Shown here piece by piece: positions 17,186 through 24,552 of a DNA stretch of 45,910 nucleotides. The translations under genes and the position numbers were made by a program. The stretch's first letter is position 1; every line of letters begins with the position of its first letter. Under the pieces are notes generated by a model that saw nothing but the letters and a program-made list of their open reading frames with translations, was not told where the DNA came from and did not search any database. The stretch comes from Methylocystis sp. (GTDB taxonomy: Bacteria; Pseudomonadota; Alphaproteobacteria; Rhizobiales; Beijerinckiaceae). The stretch lies in NCBI GenBank assembly GCA_002929055.1, contig PERY01000022.1:1-45910 (forward strand), read 5' to 3'.

Positions 17186-17336
17186 GAGCCGCATATCTCC
17201 TCGTTGGGAGCCTAAAATTCGAGCTAGTCTGTTTATTTTTGGTTAAGGCCCGGCTACGCGCGCTTCTGCTTGACGGGCGGGCGACCGGGGGGCATTTGAA
17301 CCCTCCCTCCCCTGCGTCCCCGTAAGGCGGCTTCCG

Positions 17337-18128
17337 ATGATTCGTTCCGCGCTGATGAATGTGATGACCGCCGCCGCGATCAAGGCCGGCCGCGGCCTGA
17401 AGCGCGACTTCGGCGAGGTCGAGAATCTGCAGGTGTCTGTGAAGGGCCCGGGCGATTTCGTCACGGCTGCGGACAAGCGCGCCGAAAAGACGATCTTCGA
17501 GGAACTCTCCAAGGCGCGCCCCGGCTATGGCTTCATCCTGGAGGAAGGCGGCGTGGTGGAAGGTTCCGACAAGAGCCATGTCTGGCATATCGACCCGCTG
17601 GACGGCACGTCGAACTTCCTGCACGGGCTGCCGGTCTTCGCCGTCTCCATCGCGCTCGAGCGGGAGGGCCAGCTTGTCGCCGGGCTCATCTACAATCCGG
17701 CGACGGACGAGATGTTCGTCGCCGAAAAGGGTCAGGGCGCCTATTTCAACAATCGCCGCATGCGCGTCGCCGCGCGGCGGACCCTCGCCGACTCCATGGT
17801 CGCTTGCGGCATCCCGCCCCTCGCCGGCGTGCGAACCCACGAATCCTTCAAGCGCGAATTGTCCGCGGCGATGGCGAAGGTCGGCAACATCCGGCGGATG
17901 GGCGCCGCCGCCATCGATCTCGCCATGGTCGCGTGCGGCCGTTTCGACGGCTATTGGGAGCGCGGCATCAACTCCTGGGACGTTGCGGCGGGCATCGTCC
18001 TGGTGCGCGAGGCGGGCGGCTTCGTGACCGATTTGTCAGGGGGCTCCGACATGCTCGGCAAAGGCGAAATCTGCGCCGGCAACGAAGCCATCCAGCGCCT
18101 TCTTCTCGATGTGGTGAGGAAGGCGTGA
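17337..18128 (+). CDS. suhB: inositol-1-monophosphatase SuhB
   Basis: A 263-residue IMPase-fold phosphatase. The metal and catalytic motifs are all present: ILEEGG (metal Glu), HIDPLDGTSNFLHGLP (signature 1) and SWDVAAGIVLVREAGG (signature 2). It acts on inositol-1-phosphate and related sugar phosphates; in enteric bacteria SuhB also binds RNA polymerase in rRNA antitermination, and that role is not provable here. It shares fold but not subgroup with HisN at 13236. ATG 17337 is the family-like start (MIRSALMNVMTAAA). The stop overlaps the GTG start of the following acetyltransferase by four bases (GTGA), so the two are translationally coupled. Confidence 0.93.
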   Translation: MIRSALMNVMTAAAIKAGRGLKRDFGEVENLQVSVKGPGDFVTAADKRAEKTIFEELSKARPGYGFILEEGGVVEGSDKSHVWHIDPLDGTSNFLHGLPVFAVSIALEREGQLVAGLIYNPATDEMFVAEKGQGAYFNNRRMRVAARRTLADSMVACGIPPLAGVRTHESFKRELSAAMAKVGNIRRMGAAAIDLAMVACGRFDGYWERGINSWDVAAGIVLVREAGGFVTDLSGGSDMLGKGEICAGNEAIQRLLLDVVRKA

Positions 18129-18628
18129 ATTACATCGAGCCCTCGCGAGAGCCCCTGCCCGGCCTCGGCGCGTCGCCGCGCCTGCGCAGGCGCGCACAGG
18201 GCGATATTCCCGAGATGCTCGATCTCTGGGTGGCGTCCTGGGGCGCGGTCTATCCCGATATCGATTTCAACGCGCGCCGCGACTGGCTCATCGAGCAGAT
18301 CACCGCACTCGAAACCGGCGGCGCAGTCACCCTTTGCGTGCTCGCGAAAGAATCTCAGGCGCTGGCGGGCTTTGTGGTGATCAATCCCGATAGCGGCTGG
18401 CTCGATCAGATCTGCGTCGGCCTCCCCTACAAGGGCGACGGTTGCGCGGAGATACTGATGGCGGCGGCCTGCGCCGTTTCTCCCGGCGTCGTGCGCCTGG
18501 ATGTGAACGCCGACAATATGCGGGCGATCCGCTTCTATGAGCGCTTTGGCTTCGCTCAGACCGGGCGGGGCGAAAACACGCTCTCCGGGCGCGCGACGAT
18601 CCAGATGGAATGGCGCGCGCCGGAATAG
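18125..18628 (+). CDS. GNAT family N-acetyltransferase
   Basis: A 167-residue acetyltransferase of the GNAT fold, which moves an acetyl group from acetyl-CoA to an amine. The GTG start at 18125 overlaps the suhB stop as GTGA; no better ATG is in frame nearby. Motif A is ICVGLPYKGDGCAEILMAAA (about 95-115), the Gln/Arg-x-x-Gly-x-Gly/Ala-like CoA loop in degenerate form. Motif B is RLDVNADNMRAIRFYERFGF, strongly typical. The C-terminus is short. The substrate is unknown. It ends 10 bases before the convergent pyk gene, leaving no room for a separate terminator. Confidence 0.85.
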   Translation: MNYIEPSREPLPGLGASPRLRRRAQGDIPEMLDLWVASWGAVYPDIDFNARRDWLIEQITALETGGAVTLCVLAKESQALAGFVVINPDSGWLDQICVGLPYKGDGCAEILMAAACAVSPGVVRLDVNADNMRAIRFYERFGFAQTGRGENTLSGRATIQMEWRAPE

Positions 18629-18638
18629 AAGCTCTTCT

Positions 18639-20087
18639 TCAAGACTGCTCGCCGCCGACGCGCACGTCCTCGCCGACATGGGCGATCCGGATCATGTTGG
18701 TCGCGCCCGGCGATCCAAACGGCATTCCGGCGACGATGATGACCCGGTCGCCGTCCTGACCGAATCCCTCGCTCTTGGAGTATTCGCAGGCGCGCTTCAC
18801 CATGTCTTCAATGTCGACGGCGTCACGCGTCTCGAGCGCATGCACGCCCCAGACGAGCGCCAGCCGGCGCGCAGTGTCGCGCTTGGGCGTGAGCGCGAGG
18901 ATCGGCGACTGCGGACGCTCTCGCGCAATGCGCAGCGCGGTCGAGCCGGACGAGGTCCAGGCGCAGATGGCCTTGGAGTGCAGCGTCTGCGCCACGTCGC
19001 GCGCGGCGACGGCGATGGCGTCAGCAGACGTCGGATTGGGCAGTTCGCCGCGCTGGGCGTTGATGATCGAGCGGAAGACGGCGTCGGTCTCGACCTCCTC
19101 GGCGATGCGGCTCATGGTCGCCACTGCGTCCTGTGGATATTGCCCCGCGGCGCTCTCGGCCGAAAGCATCACCGCGTCGGCGCCCTCGAAAACGGCGGTC
19201 GCCACGTCGGACACTTCCGCGCGCGTCGGCAGCGGCGAGAGAATCATGGATTCCAGCATCTGCGTCGCGATGACGACAGGCTTGCCGAGCCGGCGCGCGG
19301 AGCGGTTGATGCGCTTTTGCAGGCCGGGCACGCGCTCGAGAGGCACTTCGACGCCCAGATCGCCGCGCGCCACCATCAGCGCGTCGGAGACCTCGATCAC
19401 CTCTTCCAGACGATGAATCGCCTGCGGCTTCTCGATCTTCGCCATCACCAGAGCGCGGCCCTTTGTGATCTGCTTGACCTCGATCACGTCCTCGGGACGC
19501 TGCACGAAGGAGATCGCCACCCAGTCCACGCCCTCCTTCAGCGCCGCGTCGAGATCCGCGCGGTCCTTGGTCGTCATGGAGGTGATCGGGATTTCGGTAT
19601 CGGGCAGGCTGACGCCTTTGCGGTTCGACAGGCGGCCAGCGACGTCGACGACGGCATGGGCGCGGTCCGGCGTCGTCTCGACGACATGGAGCCGCACGCG
19701 GCCGTCGTCGATGAGGATCGTGTCGCCAACCTTGAGCGCGGCCAGAATTTCCGGATGCGGTAGACGCACGCGCGTCACGTCGCCGGGCTTGGGATCGGCG
19801 TCGAAGACGAAAACGTCGCCCTTGCGCAGATGCACGGAGCCTTCCTCGAAGGCGCCGATGCGCAGCTTTGGACCCTGAAGATCGCACAGAATGCCGATCG
19901 CCTGAGACATCTCCGCTTCAATCTCGCGGATGATGCGCACGTAATTTGCGAGCGCCGCATGGTCGGTGTGGCTCATATTGATGCGGAACACGTCGGCTCC
20001 CGCGCGCACAAGCCCGGCGATGACCGCCTTGTCGACAGTCGCCGGTCCGAGCGTGGCGATGATCTTGACCCGCCTCAGCCTTCTCAT
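18639..20087 (-). CDS. pyk: pyruvate kinase
   Basis: A 482-residue glycolytic enzyme that makes pyruvate and ATP from phosphoenolpyruvate and ADP. Features are KIIATLGPATVD at the N-terminus, FRINMSHTDH, the catalytic region ending ALVMAKIEKPQAI (active Lys), MVARGDLGVEVPLERVPGLQ (magnesium Glu/Asp), RAEVSDVATAVFEGADAVMLSAESA, and a C-terminal allosteric domain ending in IRIAHVGEDV. ATG 20087 with GGAA 7 bases upstream is preferred to the in-frame TTG four codons earlier. It lies 47 bases downstream of a DUF1036 gene, a pairing widely conserved in alphaproteobacteria. Confidence 0.96.
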   Translation of the reverse strand: MRRLRRVKIIATLGPATVDKAVIAGLVRAGADVFRINMSHTDHAALANYVRIIREIEAEMSQAIGILCDLQGPKLRIGAFEEGSVHLRKGDVFVFDADPKPGDVTRVRLPHPEILAALKVGDTILIDDGRVRLHVVETTPDRAHAVVDVAGRLSNRKGVSLPDTEIPITSMTTKDRADLDAALKEGVDWVAISFVQRPEDVIEVKQITKGRALVMAKIEKPQAIHRLEEVIEVSDALMVARGDLGVEVPLERVPGLQKRINRSARRLGKPVVIATQMLESMILSPLPTRAEVSDVATAVFEGADAVMLSAESAAGQYPQDAVATMSRIAEEVETDAVFRSIINAQRGELPNPTSADAIAVAARDVAQTLHSKAICAWTSSGSTALRIARERPQSPILALTPKRDTARRLALVWGVHALETRDAVDIEDMVKRACEYSKSEGFGQDGDRVIIVAGMPFGSPGATNMIRIAHVGEDVRVGGEQS

Positions 20088-20134
20088 GTCGGTTTCCAAA
20101 TCCTTGTCTGCGGCCGTCGTAGCGCGGCTCTATG

Positions 20135-20560
20135 TCATTGCGCCGGCGGCGACGCGTTGGGGTCTGTCAGTTGGACGGTCCAGCTTTTGGCGTCCCGCCC
20201 TGTGTCGATCTCGAAGAAACCCGTCCGTTCGAAGCCGCGCGCGAAGCAGTCCTCGCGACCGTCGATCCGGAATTCCCGGTCGCGGGTGCACATGAACGCC
20301 TTGCCCTTCCACTCGCCGCCGCGCTCGTCCATCGCATAGACATAATAGAACTGGGCCGCGAGAGGGCCACGAAGCAGGGTCTCGCAAGCGGTCGGACGCA
20401 AATTCCACCATCCCTCCGAAAGCCAGGCCCGACCGTCGGTATAGGCGATGGCGACGCTTACCCGCGTGCTGGTGTTGTTGCACAGGCGGAAATCGGCGCG
20501 CGCGGGGGCCGTCAGGGCGAGGCCCGTCACGGCGACCGGGAGAAATATGCTTCGAATCAT
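20135..20560 (-). CDS. DUF1036 secreted protein
   Basis: A 141-residue exported protein of the DUF1036 family. The signal peptide is residues 1-22 (ending ARA-D). The mature part opens FRLCNNTSTRVSVAIAY, with DGRAWLSEGWWNLRPTAC and YYYVYAMDERG-like blocks, all characteristic. Several Cys (in LCNN, TAC, FMC, DCFARG) probably form disulphides in the periplasm. Its function is unknown. It is upstream of pyk on the same strand with a 47-base gap, and this adjacency is typical, but no link to glycolysis is established. The start has no strong ribosome site; a GTG 24 codons earlier is possible but would spoil the signal peptide. Confidence 0.85.
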   Translation of the reverse strand: MIRSIFLPVAVTGLALTAPARADFRLCNNTSTRVSVAIAYTDGRAWLSEGWWNLRPTACETLLRGPLAAQFYYVYAMDERGGEWKGKAFMCTRDREFRIDGREDCFARGFERTGFFEIDTGRDAKSWTVQLTDPNASPPAQ

Positions 20561-20764
20561 TGGTGAGGAGACGAGCTCGGGAGGCCAATTCCACGCCGCC
20601 GCCGAAGCGCCGCCGCAGGACAGGCAAACCACGGGAGGGCCAGTTTGGCAACCCCGCGCCGCGCCAAAAGGTAGCAGGCGCGGCGGGCCGGCAAGCGCTA
20701 CACGATGGTTGCGGCAGGCAGCCTGCTTGCCCGCCTGAACTCATGCGTCGCAGAGGGGAAAGAA

Positions 20765-21349
20765 TTGCCCAGTAAGATCGTCGTCATCCAGGGTCATCCT
20801 GACTGCGCGCCCGAGCGGTTCTGCCGCGCTTTGGCGGACGCCTATGCGCGCGGCGCGGCAAGCGCGGGTCACGAGGTCCGCAGGATCGACGTCGCCTCAC
20901 TCGACTTTCCCTTGCTCCGTACGCAGACCGATTTCGAGCGCGGAATTGTTCCGCCGGCGATCGCAGAGGCTCAGGAGACAATACGGTGGGCGGATCATCT
21001 GACCTTCGTCTACCCGCTCTGGCTCGGCGACGCGCCCGCGCTTCTCAAGGGCTTCATCGAGCAGACCTTCCGGCCCGGCTTTGCCCTGCGCTACAGGGAA
21101 GGCAGACTGCCCTACGGCTTGCTGAAGGGGAAATCGGCGCGCCTCATCGTGACGATGGGAATGCCGGCCCTCGTCTATCGTTTCTACTTCTTCGCGCACG
21201 GCCTTCGGAACCTCGAGCGCAATGTCCTCAGCTACGCTGGCGTCTCGCCCGTGCGCGACACCTTGATCGGGTCGATCAAGAGCATGGATCGCGCGACCTG
21301 CGAAGGCTGGCTGGCGACGGCGGAAAGTCTTGGCCGTCGGGGCGTTTGA
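20765..21349 (+). CDS. NAD(P)H-dependent flavodoxin-fold oxidoreductase
   Basis: A 194-residue protein of the flavodoxin-like NAD(P)H:quinone reductase group (MdaB/KefF-like). The first strand KIVVIQGHPD begins right after the proposed TTG start at 20765, which has AGGGGAA 6 bases upstream; an ATG at 20705 gives 20 extra residues with no ribosome site and no family match. The segments FVYPLWLGDAPALLKGFIEQ and FRPGFALRY are the FMN/quinone pocket hallmarks of the family. It probably reduces quinones by two electrons, protecting against oxidative stress. It is divergent from DUF1036-pyk and 81 bases before a DUF2383 gene. Confidence 0.85.
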   Translation: MPSKIVVIQGHPDCAPERFCRALADAYARGAASAGHEVRRIDVASLDFPLLRTQTDFERGIVPPAIAEAQETIRWADHLTFVYPLWLGDAPALLKGFIEQTFRPGFALRYREGRLPYGLLKGKSARLIVTMGMPALVYRFYFFAHGLRNLERNVLSYAGVSPVRDTLIGSIKSMDRATCEGWLATAESLGRRGV

Positions 21350-21391
21350 TCGCGAGGCGGAACAAAGAAAACGCCCTCTCGTTTGGGATGG

Positions 21392-21408
21392 ACGCAGAAT
21401 CTCTGCGT
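21392..21408. repeat. 17-bp inverted repeat before the DUF2383 gene
   Basis: ACGCAGA-ATC-TCTGCGT is a perfect 7-bp inverted repeat with a 3-base centre, 22 bases upstream of the ATG at 21431. It could be an operator or a leader hairpin. The sequence differs from the TGCGTC-N5-GACGCA repeat of the copper loci. Confidence 0.45.
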
Positions 21409-21430
21409 TCCTGCCAGCGGGAGACGCAAA

Positions 21431-21874
21431 ATGAAAGAACAGGAAATCATCGAGACGCTCAACAATCTCGTCGAGATCAGCCGTGACGGTGAAAAAGGCT
21501 TTCGCGCCGCGGCGGAAGATGTGAAAGACCCGAAGCTCAAGACAGTCTTTTCGACCGCCGCCGAGCGGTGCGCCAGCGGCGCGCGGGAGCTCGAGTCCGA
21601 GATCACGCATCTGGGCGGGCAGCCGGTCCATTCGAGTTCGACGGCGGGCGCGCTGCATCGCGCATGGGTTCATCTTAAAGCCGCCGTGACCGGCCGCAGC
21701 GACAGGACGATACTAGACGAGGTGGAGCGCGGCGAGGATGTCGCCAAGGCAGCTTACGAGAAGGCCGTCGCCAAGCCGCTGCCGCCTCAGGTGCGCAACA
21801 TCCTCGACCGCCAATATCGCGGCGTGAAGGAAAACCACGATCTGGTGCGCGACCTTCGCAACCGGGCGGCCTGA
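21431..21874 (+). CDS. DUF2383 / PA2169-type four-helix protein
   Basis: A 147-residue, wholly helical, ferritin-like four-helix protein of the DUF2383 family. ATG 21431 follows GGGAGACG. The N-terminal block LNNLVEISRDGEKGFRAAAE and the C-terminal RNILDRQYRGVKENHDLVRD match the family. No metal-binding Glu-x-x-His set is obvious. Members are linked with general stress responses in proteobacteria, though the molecular role is unknown. It ends 4 bases before the convergent hemB stop. Confidence 0.85.
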   Translation: MKEQEIIETLNNLVEISRDGEKGFRAAAEDVKDPKLKTVFSTAAERCASGARELESEITHLGGQPVHSSSTAGALHRAWVHLKAAVTGRSDRTILDEVERGEDVAKAAYEKAVAKPLPPQVRNILDRQYRGVKENHDLVRDLRNRAA

Positions 21875-21878
21875 GCGG

Positions 21879-22898
21879 TTATCGCAAGCCCTGGAGTATC
21901 TCGGCGGCGCGCGGCGCAAAATAGGTGAGCACGCCGGACGCGCCGGCGCGCTTGAAGGCAAGCAGGCTCTCCATCATCGCGCGCTCTTCGTCCAGCCATC
22001 CGTTTCGCGCCGCCGCCATGATCATCGCGTATTCGCCAGACACCTGGTAGGCGAACGTCGGCGCGTGAAAGGTCTCCGAAATGCGGCGCACGATGTCGAG
22101 ATAGGGCATGCCGGGCTTCACCATCACCATGTCGGCGCCCTGCTCGAGGTCAAGCGCCACTTCGCGCAGCGCTTCGTCGGAGTTGGCGGGGTCCATTTGA
22201 TACGAGCGCTTGTCGCCCCGCAGCGTCTTGTTCGTGCCGATCGCATCGCGGAAAGGACCATAGAACGCCGAGGCGTATTTCGCTGCGTAGCTCATGATCT
22301 GCACATTCTGGAAGCCTTCGGCGTCGAGCGCGGCGCGGATCGCGCCGACGCGTCCGTCCATCATGTCGGAGGGCGCAATGATGTCGGAGCCCGCTCGCGC
22401 CTGCGTCACCGCCTGCCTCTCAAGAACCGCCACCGTCTCGTCATTGAGAATTTCGTCGCCCGCGAGCAGCCCGTCGTGACCGTGGCTCGTATAGGGGTCC
22501 AGGGCGACGTCGGTTATCACGCCGATGTCCGGGGTCGCTTCCTTGATCGCGCGGCAGGCGCGGCAGACGAGGTTCTGGGAGTCGAGCGCGACGCTGGCGG
22601 TTTCATCGCGCAAGGCGGGATCCGTGTTGGGGAAAAGCGCCACCGCCGGCACCCCGAGCGCCGCCGCCTTTGCGATCTCCGCGGCCGCGAGATCGATCGA
22701 CAGGCGAAAGACGCCGGGCATGGAGGCGACCGCCTCGCGGCGCCCTTCTCCCTCGACGAGAAAGACCGGCCAGATGAGGTCGGAAGCGTCGAGCGACGCC
22801 TCCCTTACGAGGCGCCGCGCCCAGTCGCTCTTGCGATTACGCCGCGGACGCTGGACGAGTTCCAGTCGCGCGGATGCAGGGGTCTCTCGGTCGTCCAT
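21879..22898 (-). CDS. hemB: porphobilinogen synthase (delta-aminolevulinate dehydratase)
   Basis: A 339-residue enzyme joining two 5-aminolevulinate molecules into porphobilinogen, an early step of haem, cobalamin and chlorophyll synthesis. ATG 22898 has GGGAG 7 bases upstream. The Schiff-base lysines are K207 (SYAAKYASAFYGPF) and K261 (MVMVKPGMPYLD). The metal-switch region is DVALDPYTSHGHDGL (130-144), with Asp in place of the zinc-binding Cys residues, so this is the magnesium-type enzyme known from Bradyrhizobium and other alphaproteobacteria. It stands alone on the minus strand. Haem demand would be high in a cytochrome-rich methanotroph. Confidence 0.96.
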   Translation of the reverse strand: MDDRETPASARLELVQRPRRNRKSDWARRLVREASLDASDLIWPVFLVEGEGRREAVASMPGVFRLSIDLAAAEIAKAAALGVPAVALFPNTDPALRDETASVALDSQNLVCRACRAIKEATPDIGVITDVALDPYTSHGHDGLLAGDEILNDETVAVLERQAVTQARAGSDIIAPSDMMDGRVGAIRAALDAEGFQNVQIMSYAAKYASAFYGPFRDAIGTNKTLRGDKRSYQMDPANSDEALREVALDLEQGADMVMVKPGMPYLDIVRRISETFHAPTFAYQVSGEYAMIMAAARNGWLDEERAMMESLLAFKRAGASGVLTYFAPRAAEILQGLR

Positions 22899-23016
22899 CT
22901 CACACTCCCAATGCTGCGGACGCTTAACGCGCGGCAAGTCGCCTTTCGACTCTAACGCCCCCTCCGTCTATACACATAAGGCGTGCTTCTGAAGTTCGCG
23001 CCTAGAAAAGCAAAAG

Positions 23017-23454
23017 ATGACTGCCGGGGGCAAGGTCTTGTCGCCATTCGCCAGCTTCGTCGCCGCGACCCTGCTCGCCGGCGCGTGCCTCGTCCCTGCA
23101 TCGGGGAGCGCGCAGCCGCCCGGCAAGACGACGACGGCGAAGTCGAAAATATCCGCCCAGAAGACGACGGCCAAGGCCGGATCGAAGAATACACTGGCCC
23201 CGGCGAAGAAGACGCAACAAGCGAAGCCGCAAGATGCGGCAAAGCCAAAACCCGCTCCGCCGCCCGCGCAAACGGAAGCGCCAAAGTTGTCGCCCTTCCA
23301 GCCCGTCGATCCGTCGACGCCGCCTCCTGCGCTTCCGCGCGCGTCGAGAGAGCGCATGCGGGCCTGCGCCGAGGAGTGGGAGAAGAAGAAGATGAAGACG
23401 GCGACCGGGCTGCCGATGTGGCGGGATTTCGCGACGGGCTGCCTGACGCGCTGA
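23017..23454 (+). CDS. small secreted Lys/Pro-rich protein
   Basis: A 145-residue exported protein. Residues 1-32 are a signal peptide (ending GSA-Q). Residues 35-100 are low complexity, rich in Lys, Thr, Ala and Pro. A conserved-looking C-terminal block begins RERMRACAEEWEKKK and ends WRDFATGCL, with two Cys that could pair. Small proteins with this C-terminal Cys-Trp-Cys layout occur widely in Rhizobiales without a known role. ATG 23017 lacks a strong ribosome site. A long hairpin (23485-23525) follows the stop. Confidence 0.6.
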   Translation: MTAGGKVLSPFASFVAATLLAGACLVPASGSAQPPGKTTTAKSKISAQKTTAKAGSKNTLAPAKKTQQAKPQDAAKPKPAPPPAQTEAPKLSPFQPVDPSTPPPALPRASRERMRACAEEWEKKKMKTATGLPMWRDFATGCLTR

Positions 23455-23484
23455 CACGCGCCGTCACGTGATGCGAAAACGCAA

Positions 23485-23525
23485 ATCGCCCGGGAAACGC
23501 CTGATCGGCGCCATTCCCGGGCGAT
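23485..23525. terminator. extended hairpin between convergent genes
   Basis: ATCGCCCGGGAA (23485-23496) pairs with TTCCCGGGCGAT (23514-23525), and the loop itself contains a CGCC/GGCG stem, giving one long hairpin. The minus-strand tail (TTTGCGTTTT) is T-rich, so it most likely ends the histone-like transcript and may also serve the plus-strand gene. A second hairpin, GCGCGATC-CTTC-GATCGCGC, lies at 23553-23572. Confidence 0.65.
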
Positions 23526-23591
23526 CGTCATTGGAGCGGACGCTTTCACTGCGCGCGATCCTTCGATCGCGCACGTTGAAGGCGCCTCGAC

Positions 23592-23903
23592 TCAGGCGCC
23601 TTCGGTAGGAGCCGGTGGCGGGGTGACCTTCGCTTTGCGCGGCGTGCGCTTCTTGGCGGTGGCCTTGCGCGCGCCCTTCTTGGCGGTGGCCTTCTTGGTC
23701 GTCGCGCGCTTCTTCGTCGCTACCTTGCGGACAGCCTTGCGAGCGGTCTTCTTCGTAGCGGTCTTCTTGGTCGCGCGCTTCTTGGTGGTGGCCTTCTTCG
23801 TTGCACGCTTCTTGGTCGCCGCCTTCTTGGTAGCGGTTTTACGCGCACCCTTTTTCGCCGCCGCCTTCTTGGCCGGCTTACGCTTCGTAGTAGCTTTCGC
23901 CAT
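23592..23903 (-). CDS. histone H1-like Lys/Ala/Thr repeat DNA-binding protein
   Basis: A 103-residue strongly basic protein built almost wholly of tandem units such as KKATTKKRATKK and KKTATKK, with a short acidic/proline tail (TPPPAPTEGA). This is the composition of bacterial H1-like (Hc1/Hc2, AlgP-like) proteins that coat DNA through a disordered Lys-rich tail. ATG 23903 follows AAGGGGAC. The DNA carries the matching near-repeats of about 18-30 bases (cttcttggt...cgcttc), so the copy number is likely to vary by slippage between strains. It stands alone, followed by the hairpin at 23485-23525. Confidence 0.85.
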   Translation of the reverse strand: MAKATTKRKPAKKAAAKKGARKTATKKAATKKRATKKATTKKRATKKTATKKTARKAVRKVATKKRATTKKATAKKGARKATAKKRTPRKAKVTPPPAPTEGA

Positions 23904-24552
23904 AATAAGTCCCCTTGATCCGAATTGCCGGAGTTATGGTCGACCGACAATACGCGCAATTAGCGTAACGTGGTTAACCACTGGTTCAAGTGCCGCCGCG
24001 CGCAAAGCAATCGGGACGACGCGCCCGGCCTCGTCTAGAAGCATCATCAAGACCACTGAAGAGCGCTCCGAGATGCTGCGTGTAAGTCGCGCGCCAATGC
24101 TTTCCATGAGATGTCGAAGCGCGATTTTTTTCGCACGAACGCATCGCTGAAAACATGCGAATGGAAATGTTGCACCTTCGCTCGAACGCGTCGCGACACA
24201 GGCGACGTGAGCGCATTATCGCATTTCAATTATTTGTTTTTCTTTGCGATCACATTCGTCACCAGCGCGGGCGCGCCGCATGTGTTCAACGCGCCAGACG
24301 CGTTGCGCGAGACGCTGCGCAAGCACAAAGCGGAATGCAGCGACAATGATGTGCGACGCGCGTCGAGATGATCTACTGGCGCAAGATGCAGAGGCTTCCA
24401 GACAGTCAATATCGCAGGCGCGGCGCCATCAAAAAAAAATTGTGAGCAGATCAGAAAAATTCTCGGAATCGTCCGTCTGACGCGTGCGCGAATTCAAAAA
24501 TCGCGCACAACGCCGTCCGGAGTGATTCGTTCATCGAGGGGAATCGCGTCGT
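23904..24552. other. long intergenic region upstream of the histone-like gene
   Basis: A 649-base stretch, visibly richer in A/T than its surroundings. A perfect 12-bp palindrome GTGGTTAACCAC lies at 23970-23981, about 70 bases upstream of the histone-like start, and could be an operator. GTGCGCGA and TCGCGCAC form a stem at 24484-24508 near the gatB end. Short open frames exist (for example 24111-24371 on the plus strand), but none has a ribosome site or a family-like sequence. No tRNA or repeat array is visible. Confidence 0.5.

Noticed and set aside
16722..17840. 372-codon minus-strand frame covering suhB antisense and the region beyond
   Set aside because: It runs antisense through suhB and into intergenic DNA; the smaller frame 16928-17185 in another register explains the non-suhB part better.
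18537..19763. Long plus-strand open frame opposite pyk
   Set aside because: The minus strand encodes a complete pyruvate kinase with all motifs; the opposite frame has shadow composition only.
22968..23549. Minus-strand frame opposite the small secreted Lys/Pro-rich protein
   Set aside because: It has Phe/Gly/Ala-rich low-complexity composition, while the plus-strand frame has a clean signal peptide and Cys-containing C-terminus. Some doubt remains because both are low complexity.
23640..23900. Short tandem DNA repeats that might suggest a CRISPR array
   Set aside because: They are in frame, imperfect and encode Lys/Ala/Thr units of the histone-like protein; there are no unique spacers.
24111..24371. 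86-codon frame in the long gap upstream of the histone-like gene
   Set aside because: No ribosome site, no consistent hydrophobic or domain pattern, and the region is A/T-rich intergenic DNA.
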